A stretch of 64,000 bases of DNA, taken from positions 1-64,000 of the forward strand of contig DAOUPZ010000015.1 of NCBI GenBank assembly GCA_030625885.1. The letters are read 5' to 3'. The notes beneath the pieces were generated by a model. It ran no database searches. It was given only the letters and a program-made list of their open reading frames with translations, and was not told the origin of the DNA. This document shows, in pieces, positions 32,301 through 41,108 of the stretch (its first letter is position 1; every line of letters begins with the position of its first letter). This DNA is from Clostridia bacterium. GTDB lineage: Bacteria > Bacillota > DAOUPZ01. The translations under genes and the position numbers were made by a program.

Positions 32301-32753
32301 ACCGCAGAAATGGATGATGCGGAGATTGAACGGGAAATCCGTAAAAAACTGAAGATGAGAGGGCTGGTTTTAGAGGACATCCGGGTGGTGCGTTGGATGG
32401 ATCGTGATATCCAGACCCGTTCCGAGATTATCCCGGTAGCGATTGGGAAAGAAGACAAATTTCATAAAAGTTCGGCGGTGGCAGGGGAAACTGATTTTCA
32501 GGCCCTGCTCGCGCATGTCAAAGGATTGGTCAAAGACCGGAGTGAAGCGCTGCTGGGGGGCGATATTCGCATTGCGCCGGTCAAGAACGGTCAGCAGACA
32601 GCGTGTGATTATTGTCCTTATGCAGCGATCTGCCAGTTTGACGGCTGGTTTGAAGATAATGGTTATCATGTGATTAAAGCGCTAAAAGATGAAGATGTTT
32701 TGGCACGAATGACAGCACAAGAGGGGGTGACGGTTGATGGTGAACTGGACTAA
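29352..32753 (+). CDS. addB: ATP-dependent helicase/nuclease subunit B (AddB)
   Basis: 1133 residues, the usual size. Walker A-like GRSGRGKT at 8-15, a long inactive-helicase body, and a C-terminal RecB-type nuclease (LEGRIDRVD, VRIIDYKSGDKK). The four Cys that bind the AddB iron-sulfur cluster are visible: Cys767 (FGNCPFGH) and Cys1085, 1088 and 1094 (CDYCPYAAIC). AddB cuts the 5'-ended strand and reads Chi while AddA unwinds, making 3' ends for RecA. The ATG has AAAGGAG upstream. The C-terminal end overlaps addA by 17 bp. Clearly richer in G and C than the genes to its left. Confidence 0.95.
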   Translation: MTIKYIFGRSGRGKTHYVFEQIKESLQRDEEHPLILLVPEQITHQTERDIIEKLQLPGMMRLQVLSFSRLGHHVLNEVGGRTRTVINQQGKNMVLRKVLDECCGELSIYQKAAKQDGFVARMADFLGQLKQHAVSPEDLQEKVDMMEAGGAACRKLQDIAVIYERFNRYLEGRYLDNEDVVNAFIARMAEFGSLQGAVVWIDGFTTFTPQTLQIIEQIMVLAGETTFTFPFNPAVAEADSDLFERVQETYARVDKIAQRHGLQAETLNLNETYPSAFKCACLQHLEREFFAYPHQLYDEAVGDMDVFAASGTNTEMEHVAAQILNLVRDKGYRWKDIAVVCGDLACYTSLIRRTFNENNIPYFMDQRRDIMDHPIIEYILSLLEMVYRNYRYEPVFCFLKTGFSDLTADEVEKLENYVLQYGIEGKQWQEAFRYGDAETLAELNLCRDKFMGSIMEFARGVKGKQAVAEMTTALYEHLVSSGIYEKLTAWIETLRARGFHEAVGENTQIWNTVMEILDQVVEILGDQIVTVREYKRILEAGFSACEIGLIPPTLDQVLVGQMQRSKSHSIKALFVVGVNDGILPNGKNDERVLAEEEKVRLKEKGLDLGTDHQTQAAEEQFSIYQALTKPDAYLWVSFALANGEGKALRPSIFIDRFQKLFSQLEIKSDGLNTPENQLQMVCSPQMTFKHLIENLRLHLDGTPAANFWWDVYRWYDQQDDWCSHKTAVLKGFFHQNQTDTIEQFQAQALYGLPLHASVSRLEQFGNCPFGHFVKYGLQPEERQVREIGAPDIGLIFHAALNKFSQSLVQQKLVWRELEKEPCCALMDSIMDELAGKYENGILLSSQPYQNMVSRLKRVMRRAVWVLTEHIKKGDFNPLEHEVSFGAQGQLPALVLELDSGDKVYLEGRIDRVDLLDNGEDSYVRIIDYKSGDKKLSLSDVYHGLALQLMVYLSAVLDSGDALSSKSLKPGGVFYFRLDDPLIETAEMDDAEIEREIRKKLKMRGLVLEDIRVVRWMDRDIQTRSEIIPVAIGKEDKFHKSSAVAGETDFQALLAHVKGLVKDRSEALLGGDIRIAPVKNGQQTACDYCPYAAICQFDGWFEDNGYHVIKALKDEDVLARMTAQEGVTVDGELD

Positions 32754-35700
32754 GGAACAGGAACAGGCGATTGCGGCACGCGGCAGCAATCTGCTGGTCG
32801 CGGCTGCGGCTGGCTCTGGTAAGACGGCCGTACTAGTGGAACGGATTATCCGGCTGATCATGGAGGATCGTATGGATATCGACCGGATGTTGATCGTGAC
32901 CTTTACTCATGCTGCTGCGGGAGAAATGCGGGAAAGAATCAGCGGGGCGATCATGGCGGAGATGGAAAAGAAAAATGAAAATGAAGCGCACCTGCGCCGC
33001 CAGCTCAAGTTGCTTAGCCGGGCGGCGATCAGCACGCTGCATGCTTTTTGTATGGATGTGGTGCGCAAGCATTTTCATTTAATCGATATGGACCCCAACT
33101 TTAGAATCGGGGATGATACGGAAACGACGTTGCTCAAGTGGGAAGCGCTGCAGGAAAGTTTTGCAGCTGCTTATGATGATCATGAAGCGGGATTTATTCG
33201 TTTGGGCGAGATGTTTGGGGGCAATAAAGATGATACGGTGCTGCAGGAACTGGTTTTGCGCTGCTTTGAATTTATTCAGAGTCAGCCGTATCCTTTACAG
33301 TGGTTGGCGGAAAAAACAGGTATGTTTGATTTGCAGCCGGAGGATTTAGAGCAAAGTCAGTGGGTGCAGGTGATCAAAGCGCAATTAAACATGGAATTAG
33401 CGGGAGCCAAAGCGTTGTTTAGTGAAGCCTATCACCTGACGGAAATGCCGGGCGGGCCGGATGGGTATCAAAAAGCGATAGCGGCGGATCTAGAGATGGT
33501 AGATGATTTAACGGCGGCACTGGCGCAGGGGCTGGATCAACTCTACGAACGGTTAGCGGGCGTAAAATTTACCCGTTTGGGGCGGGTTGGTAAAGAAGCG
33601 GACGAAGCGTTAAAAGAAGCGGCTAAGCATTTGCGAGATGATGGAAAAAAAGTGATCACGGGGATTCAAACGGGCATATTAACGCGCAGTCCGGAATCCT
33701 ATGCTCAGGATTTACAGGAAATGGCGCCGGCGATGCAAGCCTTAAACCACCTTGTTAATGATTTTACCGCCCGTTATCAGGCACAGAAACTGGAAAAAGG
33801 GCTGGTTGATTTTAATGATCTGGAACATAATGCTCTGGCCATCTTGTACGATGAAACCGTAGCGAGTGGGTATCGAGAGAAATTTGATGCGATATTTGTC
33901 GATGAATATCAGGACAGCAATCGGGTACAGGAAACGATTTTAAGTTTCATTAAAAGAGAAAATAATCTGTTTATGGTCGGGGATGTTAAGCAGAGTATTT
34001 ACCGTTTCCGGCTGGCGGAACCCGCTTTATTCCTGGAAAAATATGAAACGTTTGACCGGGAAGCAAACGCTTTAAACCGCCGCATTGATTTAAGCCGGAA
34101 CTTCCGCAGCCGGGGTGAAATTATCCATGGGGTCAATACCATTTTTCAGCATATCATGTCCCGTTCGTTTGGTGAAATCGACTATGATGAGGACGCCTAT
34201 TTGTATCAGGGATTAGAGGAGGAGGAAATGGATGATCCTGAGGTGGAATTGCATTTGCTAGAGAAAAATGCCGCTCAGGATGAAGGGGAAGACGCGTTAG
34301 AAGAGCTGGGGGATATCGAAGCCGAAGCGTGTATGGTCGCAAAGCGCATTAAGTCTTTGATTGGACAGCCTTTTTATGATGCGAAACAACAGGTGCAGCG
34401 AGAGATCACCTATCGGGATATTGTGGTCTTGCAGCGGAGTACGCGCAACTGGGCGCCAACGTTTTTGGAAACGTTGACAGCAGCCGGTATTCCTGCTTAT
34501 GCGGATGTGAATACCGGGTATTTTGAGGCCCTGGAAGTGAACGTGTTTCTCAATTTATTGAAGGTGATTGATAATAAACGGCAGGATATTCCGCTGCTGA
34601 GTGTGATGCGCTCTTCCATCGGCAAATTTACCATTCGTGATTTAATTGAGATCCGGCTTCATGGTCCGGGCAAGCCTTTTTATGAAGCGCTGGCAGGTTA
34701 TGCAGCCAATGGGTCAGGTGAACTGCAGGAGCGGGTGCAGCAGTTTATCAGCAGGCTCAATACGTGGAAAGAAGAAGCACGGCTGGATGCTATCGATACT
34801 TTCATCTGGAAGCTGCTGATTGATACCGGTTTTTATTATTATGTGGGTGCTGCCCCCGGGGGGAAACAGCGCCAGGCCAATCTGCGCATTTTGCTGGAGC
34901 GGGCGCAGCAGTTTCAGAACACCTCACTGCGCGGCTTATTTAATTTTATTCAATTTGTGGATCAGCTTCAGGATTCCGGTAACGATTTGGGAACCGCGAA
35001 AATTCTTGGGGAAAATGACAATGTGGTCCGCATTATGAGCATTCATAAAAGTAAGGGGCTGGAGTTCCCCGTGGTGATTGTGGCCGGGATGGGCAAACAG
35101 TTTAACCTGAGGGATACCAGTGCCCCCATATTGCTCCATAAAGATCTTGGGATCGGCCCTCGCTATGTCAATCCGGACTTGCGAGGTTACCGGGATACGA
35201 TTGCGCGCCTGGCACTTAAAAGTCAGATTAAGCTGGAAAGTTTGGCGGAAGAGATGCGCATCCTCTATGTGGCCTGTACCCGGCCGAAAGATAAATTGAT
35301 TTTGGTAGGGTCGGTAAGGAATATGGCAAGAACGGCGCAAAAGTGGGCGCAAGATATCAGTGCTTTTAACTTAGCGCGAGCCAAAAATACGCTGGACTGG
35401 GTATGCCCGGTCATAATGCGCCACAGTGATGGGGAGGCGCTGCGCGAACTGGCCGCTGTGTCCTGGGGGGAAGATCAGGTGTTTGAGGATGATTCCCGGT
35501 GGCAAGTTACCATTTGGGATCGCTTACAGCTGGAGCCGGAAACCTGTCATCTGAAGGTGACACAGGAAGATTTTGAAAAGTGGCTGCAGGATGTGGTCAG
35601 TCAAGATGGTACTGGAGATGATGGGTGCATCGCATCACGTTTTAACTGGCAATACAGCCATAAGGATGCATCGCAAATACCTTCTAAATTATCCGTGACC

Positions 35701-36318
35701 CAGCTTAAGCAGCTGCAGGCGAAAGATTTGGACAGCATCAGGACGCGTGCCGCTTCCCTGGTGCCCAGTCCTAAATTCATGGCGGAAAAGAAACCCTTGA
35801 CAGCAGCGCAAAAGGGTACGGTGATGCACTTTGTTCTGCAGCATCTGGATTTTCAGCGAGTCAGTGATGTCGGGGAAATACAGGAACAAATCGATAAGAT
35901 GGTTAAAAAGGAACTGCTTTTGGATGAAGAAGCGGCGGCTGCATCTGCTCGGAAAATATGGAGTTTCTTTGCTTCCAACTTGGGGCAGCGGGTTTTGAAA
36001 GCGCCAAAAGTATACCGGGAAGTACCGTTTAATCTGGTGCGCAAAGCGTGTGAAGTGATTGACGGATTGACGCAATGTGAGGAAGATGTGTTGATTCAAG
36101 GGGTGATTGACCTTTATTTTGTCGAAGGCGATGAACTGGTTTTGGTGGATTACAAGACGGATTATATCTGTGGGGAAAATACCAAGCATGATGTGCTAGA
36201 GAAATACAGGACGCAGCTTCTCTTATATAAAGAAGCGCTGGAACGGATTCAGGGCAAAAGGGTGAAAGAAAGCTATCTTTATCTGCTGTCTATTGGGGAA
36301 GCGGTAGAGGTGAGGTAA
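32737..36318 (+). CDS. addA: ATP-dependent helicase/nuclease subunit A (AddA)
   Basis: 1193 residues from ATG 32737 (GAGGGGGTGA upstream). Superfamily 1 helicase motifs are in order: AAAAGSGKT (22-30), TFTHAAAGEMRERI, DFNDLEHNAL, FVDEYQDSN, VGDVKQSIYRFR, the motif region MSIHKSKGLEFPVVIVAGMG and LYVACTRPKDKL. A RecB-type nuclease closes the protein (GVIDLYFVEGDELVLVDYKTD; Asp and Lys of the active site visible). AddA is the motor and the 3'-strand nuclease of AddAB, used for double-strand break repair. It overlaps addB; coupling is expected. Confidence 0.95.
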   Translation: MVNWTKEQEQAIAARGSNLLVAAAAGSGKTAVLVERIIRLIMEDRMDIDRMLIVTFTHAAAGEMRERISGAIMAEMEKKNENEAHLRRQLKLLSRAAISTLHAFCMDVVRKHFHLIDMDPNFRIGDDTETTLLKWEALQESFAAAYDDHEAGFIRLGEMFGGNKDDTVLQELVLRCFEFIQSQPYPLQWLAEKTGMFDLQPEDLEQSQWVQVIKAQLNMELAGAKALFSEAYHLTEMPGGPDGYQKAIAADLEMVDDLTAALAQGLDQLYERLAGVKFTRLGRVGKEADEALKEAAKHLRDDGKKVITGIQTGILTRSPESYAQDLQEMAPAMQALNHLVNDFTARYQAQKLEKGLVDFNDLEHNALAILYDETVASGYREKFDAIFVDEYQDSNRVQETILSFIKRENNLFMVGDVKQSIYRFRLAEPALFLEKYETFDREANALNRRIDLSRNFRSRGEIIHGVNTIFQHIMSRSFGEIDYDEDAYLYQGLEEEEMDDPEVELHLLEKNAAQDEGEDALEELGDIEAEACMVAKRIKSLIGQPFYDAKQQVQREITYRDIVVLQRSTRNWAPTFLETLTAAGIPAYADVNTGYFEALEVNVFLNLLKVIDNKRQDIPLLSVMRSSIGKFTIRDLIEIRLHGPGKPFYEALAGYAANGSGELQERVQQFISRLNTWKEEARLDAIDTFIWKLLIDTGFYYYVGAAPGGKQRQANLRILLERAQQFQNTSLRGLFNFIQFVDQLQDSGNDLGTAKILGENDNVVRIMSIHKSKGLEFPVVIVAGMGKQFNLRDTSAPILLHKDLGIGPRYVNPDLRGYRDTIARLALKSQIKLESLAEEMRILYVACTRPKDKLILVGSVRNMARTAQKWAQDISAFNLARAKNTLDWVCPVIMRHSDGEALRELAAVSWGEDQVFEDDSRWQVTIWDRLQLEPETCHLKVTQEDFEKWLQDVVSQDGTGDDGCIASRFNWQYSHKDASQIPSKLSVTQLKQLQAKDLDSIRTRAASLVPSPKFMAEKKPLTAAQKGTVMHFVLQHLDFQRVSDVGEIQEQIDKMVKKELLLDEEAAAASARKIWSFFASNLGQRVLKAPKVYREVPFNLVRKACEVIDGLTQCEEDVLIQGVIDLYFVEGDELVLVDYKTDYICGENTKHDVLEKYRTQLLLYKEALERIQGKRVKESYLYLLSIGEAVEVR

Positions 36319-36425
36319 TCAGGGGAATTAGTAATCAAAGAAGTAAAAATTTCGCAATATTTAGCAGGAATATCCAGACCATTGCAGGAATAATATGATT
36401 ATTACTGATAATGGGAGGCGTTTAA

Positions 36426-37811
36426 ATGATAGGTAAAAAGTGTTTTAAAACACACTGGGCAGGCATCCTGTTTTTGCTGCTGGTTTGGGTTTTTTGTACA
36501 AACCGTATGGCTCTAGCACAGGAGCAATATGTTAATTTGGAAGATAAATTTGATGTGCCAATTAATAAAGTATGGACCATTGATTTTAATAAAGCGGTTG
36601 ATTTTACAACGGTTAGCAATGACGTTATTCGCGTGGTTGATCAGGAAGGTCATACATTTACAGTTGAGTTATCACCGGGAGTTGATCCTAAACAGGTTAT
36701 TGTGTCGCCTGTAAACTATTATGATTATGGGGTAACCTATTCTCTGTCTATTGATCAAGCCATTTGCTCTGTGGATGGCATTCCGTTGAATCAGGGGGTG
36801 GTGATGCAGTTTACCACAACGGTTGATCAACCCATTACTTTTGTTGATGTTAATCTGGAACAAGTCATTAGAGAGAAAATCGATCAACCAACAGGAGATA
36901 TTCTTAAAAGTGATGTAGAAAACATAACGGAATTGGATTTATATGAGAGTCATATTAAGGAACTTGCTGGGATTGAAAACTTGGTTTCTTTGCAGAAATT
37001 GTATTTGACAAAAAATGATATTAGCGATGTGACTTCTTTAAGCGGGCTTACAGGTTTAAAGGTTTTGTTTCTTAATGAAAATGAGATTTCTGACATCCGT
37101 GCACTCAGTGGTTTAAGTGTTTTAACCCGCTTATATATGGGTGACAATACAATCAGTGATGTCAGTGTTTTAACCAATCTTTCGCATTTAACCGATTTGA
37201 GTATACCAAGAACGAATGTGAGTGATTTGAGTTTTTTGGATCGTATGATGCAGTTGGAAAGATTAACGATCGGTGGAGAAAATATAAACGTTTCGGAAGC
37301 TTTAGAGATCGTGCAGCGTTTGGAAAATTTAAAATCCCTGGGGCTAGAGAGTTGCGGTCTGACTGATTTAGACATTTTAAGTGACTTTACAGATTTAGAG
37401 TATCTGGATCTTAAGTATAATAATATATCGGACATCAGCTTGCTTAATCCTTTCACACATCTTACAAGTTTGTCCCTTTCTGATAATAACATTAGCGATA
37501 TCAGTCCGCTCAGTGATTTAAGCGAGTTAAAGATAGTTTCTTTGGACAACAATGAAATTTGTTGTATTGATGCTTTAAGTGATTTGTTTAGTTTAAAGAT
37601 TGTAAATTTGGCTGACAATGAGATTAGCAGCGTCGATGCTTTAAGTAATTTGCCTAATTTGGGAATGCTCTTTATTTCTAACAATAAAATAAGTGACGTT
37701 ACTCCGCTAAGCACGTTAGCAAATTTATTGTGGTTAGATATTCGCAACAATCCGATTACGGATGATGGTCAACTGGAACAGTTCCCCGAAAGTACGTACA
37801 TCGTAAAATAA
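36426..37811 (+). CDS. Secreted leucine-rich-repeat (internalin-like) protein
   Basis: 461 residues. Signal peptide at 1-31 (basic start, WAGILFLLLVWVFC, cleavage near ALA-QE). Residues 35-140 form a Big_5/SbsA-like Ig domain (VWTIDFNKAVDFTTVSND, VTYSLSIDQAICSVDGIPL). From about 150 there are some twelve LRR units of about 22 residues of the internalin type (NDISDVTSLSGLTGLKVLFL, DNNISDISPLSDLSELK, and so on). No LPXTG motif or membrane anchor is visible, so release or loose surface binding is likely. Such proteins bind other surfaces or proteins; the target is unknown. GGGAGG lies before the ATG, and a bidirectional terminator follows. Confidence 0.85.
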   Translation: MIGKKCFKTHWAGILFLLLVWVFCTNRMALAQEQYVNLEDKFDVPINKVWTIDFNKAVDFTTVSNDVIRVVDQEGHTFTVELSPGVDPKQVIVSPVNYYDYGVTYSLSIDQAICSVDGIPLNQGVVMQFTTTVDQPITFVDVNLEQVIREKIDQPTGDILKSDVENITELDLYESHIKELAGIENLVSLQKLYLTKNDISDVTSLSGLTGLKVLFLNENEISDIRALSGLSVLTRLYMGDNTISDVSVLTNLSHLTDLSIPRTNVSDLSFLDRMMQLERLTIGGENINVSEALEIVQRLENLKSLGLESCGLTDLDILSDFTDLEYLDLKYNNISDISLLNPFTHLTSLSLSDNNISDISPLSDLSELKIVSLDNNEICCIDALSDLFSLKIVNLADNEISSVDALSNLPNLGMLFISNNKISDVTPLSTLANLLWLDIRNNPITDDGQLEQFPESTYIVK

Positions 37812-37817
37812 GGCTAA

Positions 37818-37855
37818 AAAAGAACCCACCTTTTAAATCAGGGTGGGTTCTTTCT
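37818..37855. terminator. Bidirectional terminator between convergent genes
   Basis: AAAGAACCCACC pairs exactly with GGTGGGTTCTTT around an AT-rich loop. Confidence 0.9.
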
Positions 37856-38778
37856 CAGTTTCTTTTCGACCAATATGTGGCTAAAATAGGTCCTGATATA
37901 TTATGCCAAACACTAAATATGGCACCCGGTATGGCGGCCAGGGGTGTAAAATGAGCCATGGCCAGTGAAACCGCCAGCCCTGAATTTTGCATGCCCACTT
38001 CGATGGCAATGGCTCTTCTTTTGGCTTTACTAATACCCAGCTTTTTACCAATCATATATCCTAGAATTAAGCCGAAAACATTATGTAAGATAACAACCCC
38101 AAATACTGTTACAGCTGTTGATAATATTTTCTCCGAATTTACCCCCACCACAGCGCCGATAATAAGTACGATGGATACGACGGAAACGAGCGGCAGGATC
38201 GTTGATATCTTCTCTCCTTTATTCCCTAACAGCCGATTGACCCCAATTCCCAAAACCACAGGAATTAAAACCATTTTGAATATCGATAGGAACATCGGAC
38301 CCGCAGCAATCGGGATCCATTTTCCCGCTAAAACTAAGGTGATAAGCGGTGTTAACAGCGGTGCTAAGAGCGTGGATACAGATGTCATAGCAACAGAAAG
38401 GGCGACATCCCCTTTCGCTAAATAGGTGATGACATTTGAAGCGGTCCCGCCGGGGCACGTTCCCACTAATATGACGCCTACCGCAAGTTGCGGGGGTAAT
38501 TTAAAGACAGTTGAAATGACATACGCTAATAACGGCATAATAGTATATTGAGCGATAACACCTAGTAGGACAGGTTTGGGTTTGGTAAAAATGATTTTAA
38601 AGTCTGATGTTTTAAGGGTCATGCCCATTCCAAACATGATAACACCTAGAAGAAATATGATATGGGGTAGAACCCAAGTGAATGCATGAGGGTGATATAA
38701 AGCAAAACCCGATACTAAAATAACAATGATTGCAAAATAATCGCCTGCCAATTTATTGGTTTTCTTTAATAGATTCAT
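37855..38778 (-). CDS. BASS-family (SBF) sodium/solute symporter
   Basis: 307 residues, about nine or ten membrane helices. Family signatures: FLLGVIMFGMGMTLKTSDF, QLAVGVILVGTCPGGTASNV (first crossing region, Gly-rich) and AIEVGMQNSGLAVSLA (second, E-x-G-x-Q-N-S motif that binds sodium). Bacterial members move bile acids, pantoate, keto acids or similar organic anions; the substrate is not readable. It follows the CstA-like gene by 15 bp on the same strand, so the two probably form an operon for organic acid uptake. A good ribosome site (AAAGGAGAA) lies upstream on the minus strand. Confidence 0.85.
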   Translation of the reverse strand: MNLLKKTNKLAGDYFAIIVILVSGFALYHPHAFTWVLPHIIFLLGVIMFGMGMTLKTSDFKIIFTKPKPVLLGVIAQYTIMPLLAYVISTVFKLPPQLAVGVILVGTCPGGTASNVITYLAKGDVALSVAMTSVSTLLAPLLTPLITLVLAGKWIPIAAGPMFLSIFKMVLIPVVLGIGVNRLLGNKGEKISTILPLVSVVSIVLIIGAVVGVNSEKILSTAVTVFGVVILHNVFGLILGYMIGKKLGISKAKRRAIAIEVGMQNSGLAVSLAMAHFTPLAAIPGAIFSVWHNISGPILATYWSKRN

Positions 38779-38793
38779 TGTTGTTTCTCCTTT

Positions 38794-40194
38794 TTATTTA
38801 TTCAAAGTGGTGGAATAAAAGAGTCCAAATGCTGTTGCTGATGCTAATATCCCAATGGGATAAGCAACGGATGTTGACAGTTTAAGTCCTTCAGGTGCGA
38901 CGAGAATATAAGTGATTGAAACAGCTGTCATAAACAGGGCAGGGAGTGTCGCAATCCAGTGAAATCTGCCCTCCAATGCCAGAAAAGAGGCGGAAGCCCA
39001 TAGTACGATCATGGCCAGGGTTTGATTTGACCAGGCAAAATAGCGCCATACGACGCCAAAAGGTATTTTGGTGAGAATAAATCCCACGCTGAAAAGGGGG
39101 ATGCTAATGATTAATCTATTTTTGATTGGTTTTTGCTTAAATTTCAGGAAATCGGCAATGATTAGGCGGGCACTTCTAAAAGCGGTATCGCCGCTGGTAA
39201 TTGGACAGGCAATGACGCCTAAAACGGCAAGCAGACCCCCTGTTTTGCCTAATAATGTATTTGAAATTATATTTACCACATAAGCCGGACCGCCGTTCTC
39301 TGCCATTGCTTTTCCCAATGCTTCCGTACTTCCAAAGAAAGACATGGCTGCTGCTGCCCAAATGAGTGCTACAATGCCTTCCATGATCATGGCACCATAA
39401 AATATGGTACGCCCCTGTTTTTCATGGGTTATACACCTGGCCATCAGCGGTGATTGCGTGGCATGAAATCCTGATATGGCGCCGCAGGCAATAGAAACAA
39501 ACATGAGTGGCCAGATGGGTAGATGCTCGGGATGTAGATTGGCTAAAGTCAGTTCAGGGATTTGATAGCCCTGCGTTAAAATCCCAATGGTAACACCAAA
39601 AGCCATAACCAGTAATGTTGCCCCAAAAAGAGGGTATATTCTCCCGATGACTTTATCAACGGGTAGAATGGTTGCGATTAGGAAGTAAGCGAAGATGACA
39701 TAGATCCAAACATTTTGTGTTAAGGAAGCTGCGGTTAGATTGGTCAGTAAACCAGCTGGGCCTAGAATAAAGATAACGCCGACAAGAACCAGGACAACTA
39801 TGGAAAACAGCCTCATAAAATGTTTAAAGCCATTTCCTAAATATTCCCCTACGACCTCAGGTATGCTGGCGCCATAATGTCTGACAGAAAGCATTCCGGA
39901 AAAGTAATCATGTACGCCTCCTGCAAAGATAGATCCCAAAACAATCCAAATAAAAGCAACAGGTCCCCAGAGGGCGCCTGTAATAGCGCCAAAGATCGGG
40001 CCAATGCCGGCGATATTTAAAAATTGAATCAGAAATATTTTGGCAGGTGGCAGCGGAACATAATCTACCCCATCATTCAGTCTTACAGCCGGTGTTGGAG
40101 CATTAGCATTTGCCCCAAAAACTTTTTCTACAATCTTGGCATAAATAAAAAAACCTGATATTAAAAGTACGATGCTTAGAATAAAAGAGATCAT
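38794..40194 (-). CDS. cstA: CstA-family carbon starvation protein (pyruvate/peptide carrier type)
   Basis: 466 residues from ATG 40194, 6 nt from AGGAGG; the longer in-frame start at 40233 would place that ribosome site inside the gene. The protein is hydrophobic with about 13 membrane segments and family blocks FLNIAGIGPIFGAITGALWG, GGVHDYFSGMLSVRHYGASI, SGFHATQSPLMARCI and CPITSGDTAFRSARLIIADF. CstA-type proteins import pyruvate or peptides during starvation. Shorter than E. coli CstA, of the size usual in Clostridia. Operon with the BASS symporter. The divergent two-component genes upstream (40437) might control it, as in BtsSR-type systems, but that is inference. Confidence 0.85.
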   Translation of the reverse strand: MISFILSIVLLISGFFIYAKIVEKVFGANANAPTPAVRLNDGVDYVPLPPAKIFLIQFLNIAGIGPIFGAITGALWGPVAFIWIVLGSIFAGGVHDYFSGMLSVRHYGASIPEVVGEYLGNGFKHFMRLFSIVVLVLVGVIFILGPAGLLTNLTAASLTQNVWIYVIFAYFLIATILPVDKVIGRIYPLFGATLLVMAFGVTIGILTQGYQIPELTLANLHPEHLPIWPLMFVSIACGAISGFHATQSPLMARCITHEKQGRTIFYGAMIMEGIVALIWAAAAMSFFGSTEALGKAMAENGGPAYVVNIISNTLLGKTGGLLAVLGVIACPITSGDTAFRSARLIIADFLKFKQKPIKNRLIISIPLFSVGFILTKIPFGVVWRYFAWSNQTLAMIVLWASASFLALEGRFHWIATLPALFMTAVSITYILVAPEGLKLSTSVAYPIGILASATAFGLFYSTTLNK

Positions 40195-40436
40195 CATTTG
40201 CCTCCTAAATGGTTTATGTGCATCAAGTTGCATGACATCTATACTATCAGATGATCAAATAAATGAGCCGGTGGGGATAATTTTACCTGACTTTCAATAT
40301 TATAACATGGAAGCGATAAAATTAGATTAAAAATAGTTTGCATCCTTTAAAAACACAAAAAAGGGTTGGTATTATGTGTGTCGAATAGTTTACAATATCA
40401 TCCAATGAGTGATATCAACATGAAGGGGATAGGCTT

Positions 40437-41108
40437 ATGGAAAATAAAATTCTAATTGTGGAAGATGATCAGAAGATTGCCCGGATTGTTGAGCTTCAGC
40501 TGCAGCATTCGGGGTACAAAGTAGAGAAGGCGTTTGATGGGGAAACCGCATTTCAGAAAATAAAAACAGCGTCATATGACCTTGTTTTATTAGACATTAT
40601 GATTCCGAAAATAAATGGTCTGGAATTATGCAGAAAGATCCGCACATTTTCACAGGTTCCGATTATCATGCTGACAGCAAAGGATGATGTGACGGATAAG
40701 ATTATTGGTCTAGATTTTGGGGCGAATGATTATGTGACCAAGCCGTTTGATATGGAGGAACTTTTAGCGCGGGTACGTGTTCAGTTGCGAGCGACTGTCA
40801 AAGAAGAAGATCATCCTCAAATCAAGATTGAGGATCTGGAAATTTGTTTGAGTACTTATGAAGTATCAAGAGGGGGAAAACCGATTAATTTAACCAAAAG
40901 AGAGTTTGATTTGCTGGTATTTTTAGCTGAGAATCGGGGGATCGTCCTCTCTAGAGAGAAAATTCTGGAAAAAGTGTGGGGATATGATTATTTTGGCAAT
41001 GATAATGTGTTAGATGTTTATATTAAGTATATTCGGGATAAAATTGATAAGCCGTTTCATATCAAACTGATTGAAACGGTGCGTGGGGTTGGCTATGTTA
41101 TTCGATAA
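40437..41108 (+). CDS. OmpR-family response regulator
   Basis: 223 residues. The receiver domain has the acidic pocket VEDD (residues 8-11), phospho-acceptor Asp53 (VLLDIM), TAK and KPFD. The winged-helix output domain has the family pattern NLTKREFDLLVFLAENRG, SREKILEKVWGYDY, VYIKYIRDKID and ETVRGVGYVIR. AAGGGGAT precedes the ATG. It overlaps the histidine kinase by 14 bp, so the two form a cognate pair. Divergent from cstA across a 240-bp control region. Confidence 0.95.
   Translation: MENKILIVEDDQKIARIVELQLQHSGYKVEKAFDGETAFQKIKTASYDLVLLDIMIPKINGLELCRKIRTFSQVPIIMLTAKDDVTDKIIGLDFGANDYVTKPFDMEELLARVRVQLRATVKEEDHPQIKIEDLEICLSTYEVSRGGKPINLTKREFDLLVFLAENRGIVLSREKILEKVWGYDYFGNDNVLDVYIKYIRDKIDKPFHIKLIETVRGVGYVIR

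Noticed and set aside
35689-36189. 166-codon minus-strand frame inside addA
   Set aside because: Antisense to the conserved nuclease domain of addA; composition typical of a shadow frame.
27122-36318. Gabija-type pair (OLD nuclease plus UvrD helicase)
   Set aside because: The only UvrD-like protein nearby is AddA, which belongs to a complete addB-addA operon separated from the OLD gene by a terminator, addB and a base-composition step.
36950-37750. 266-codon minus-strand open frame
   Set aside because: It is antisense to the LRR repeats and its repeats (LSAR, LSLS) are just the complement of the LRR consensus; no ribosome site.
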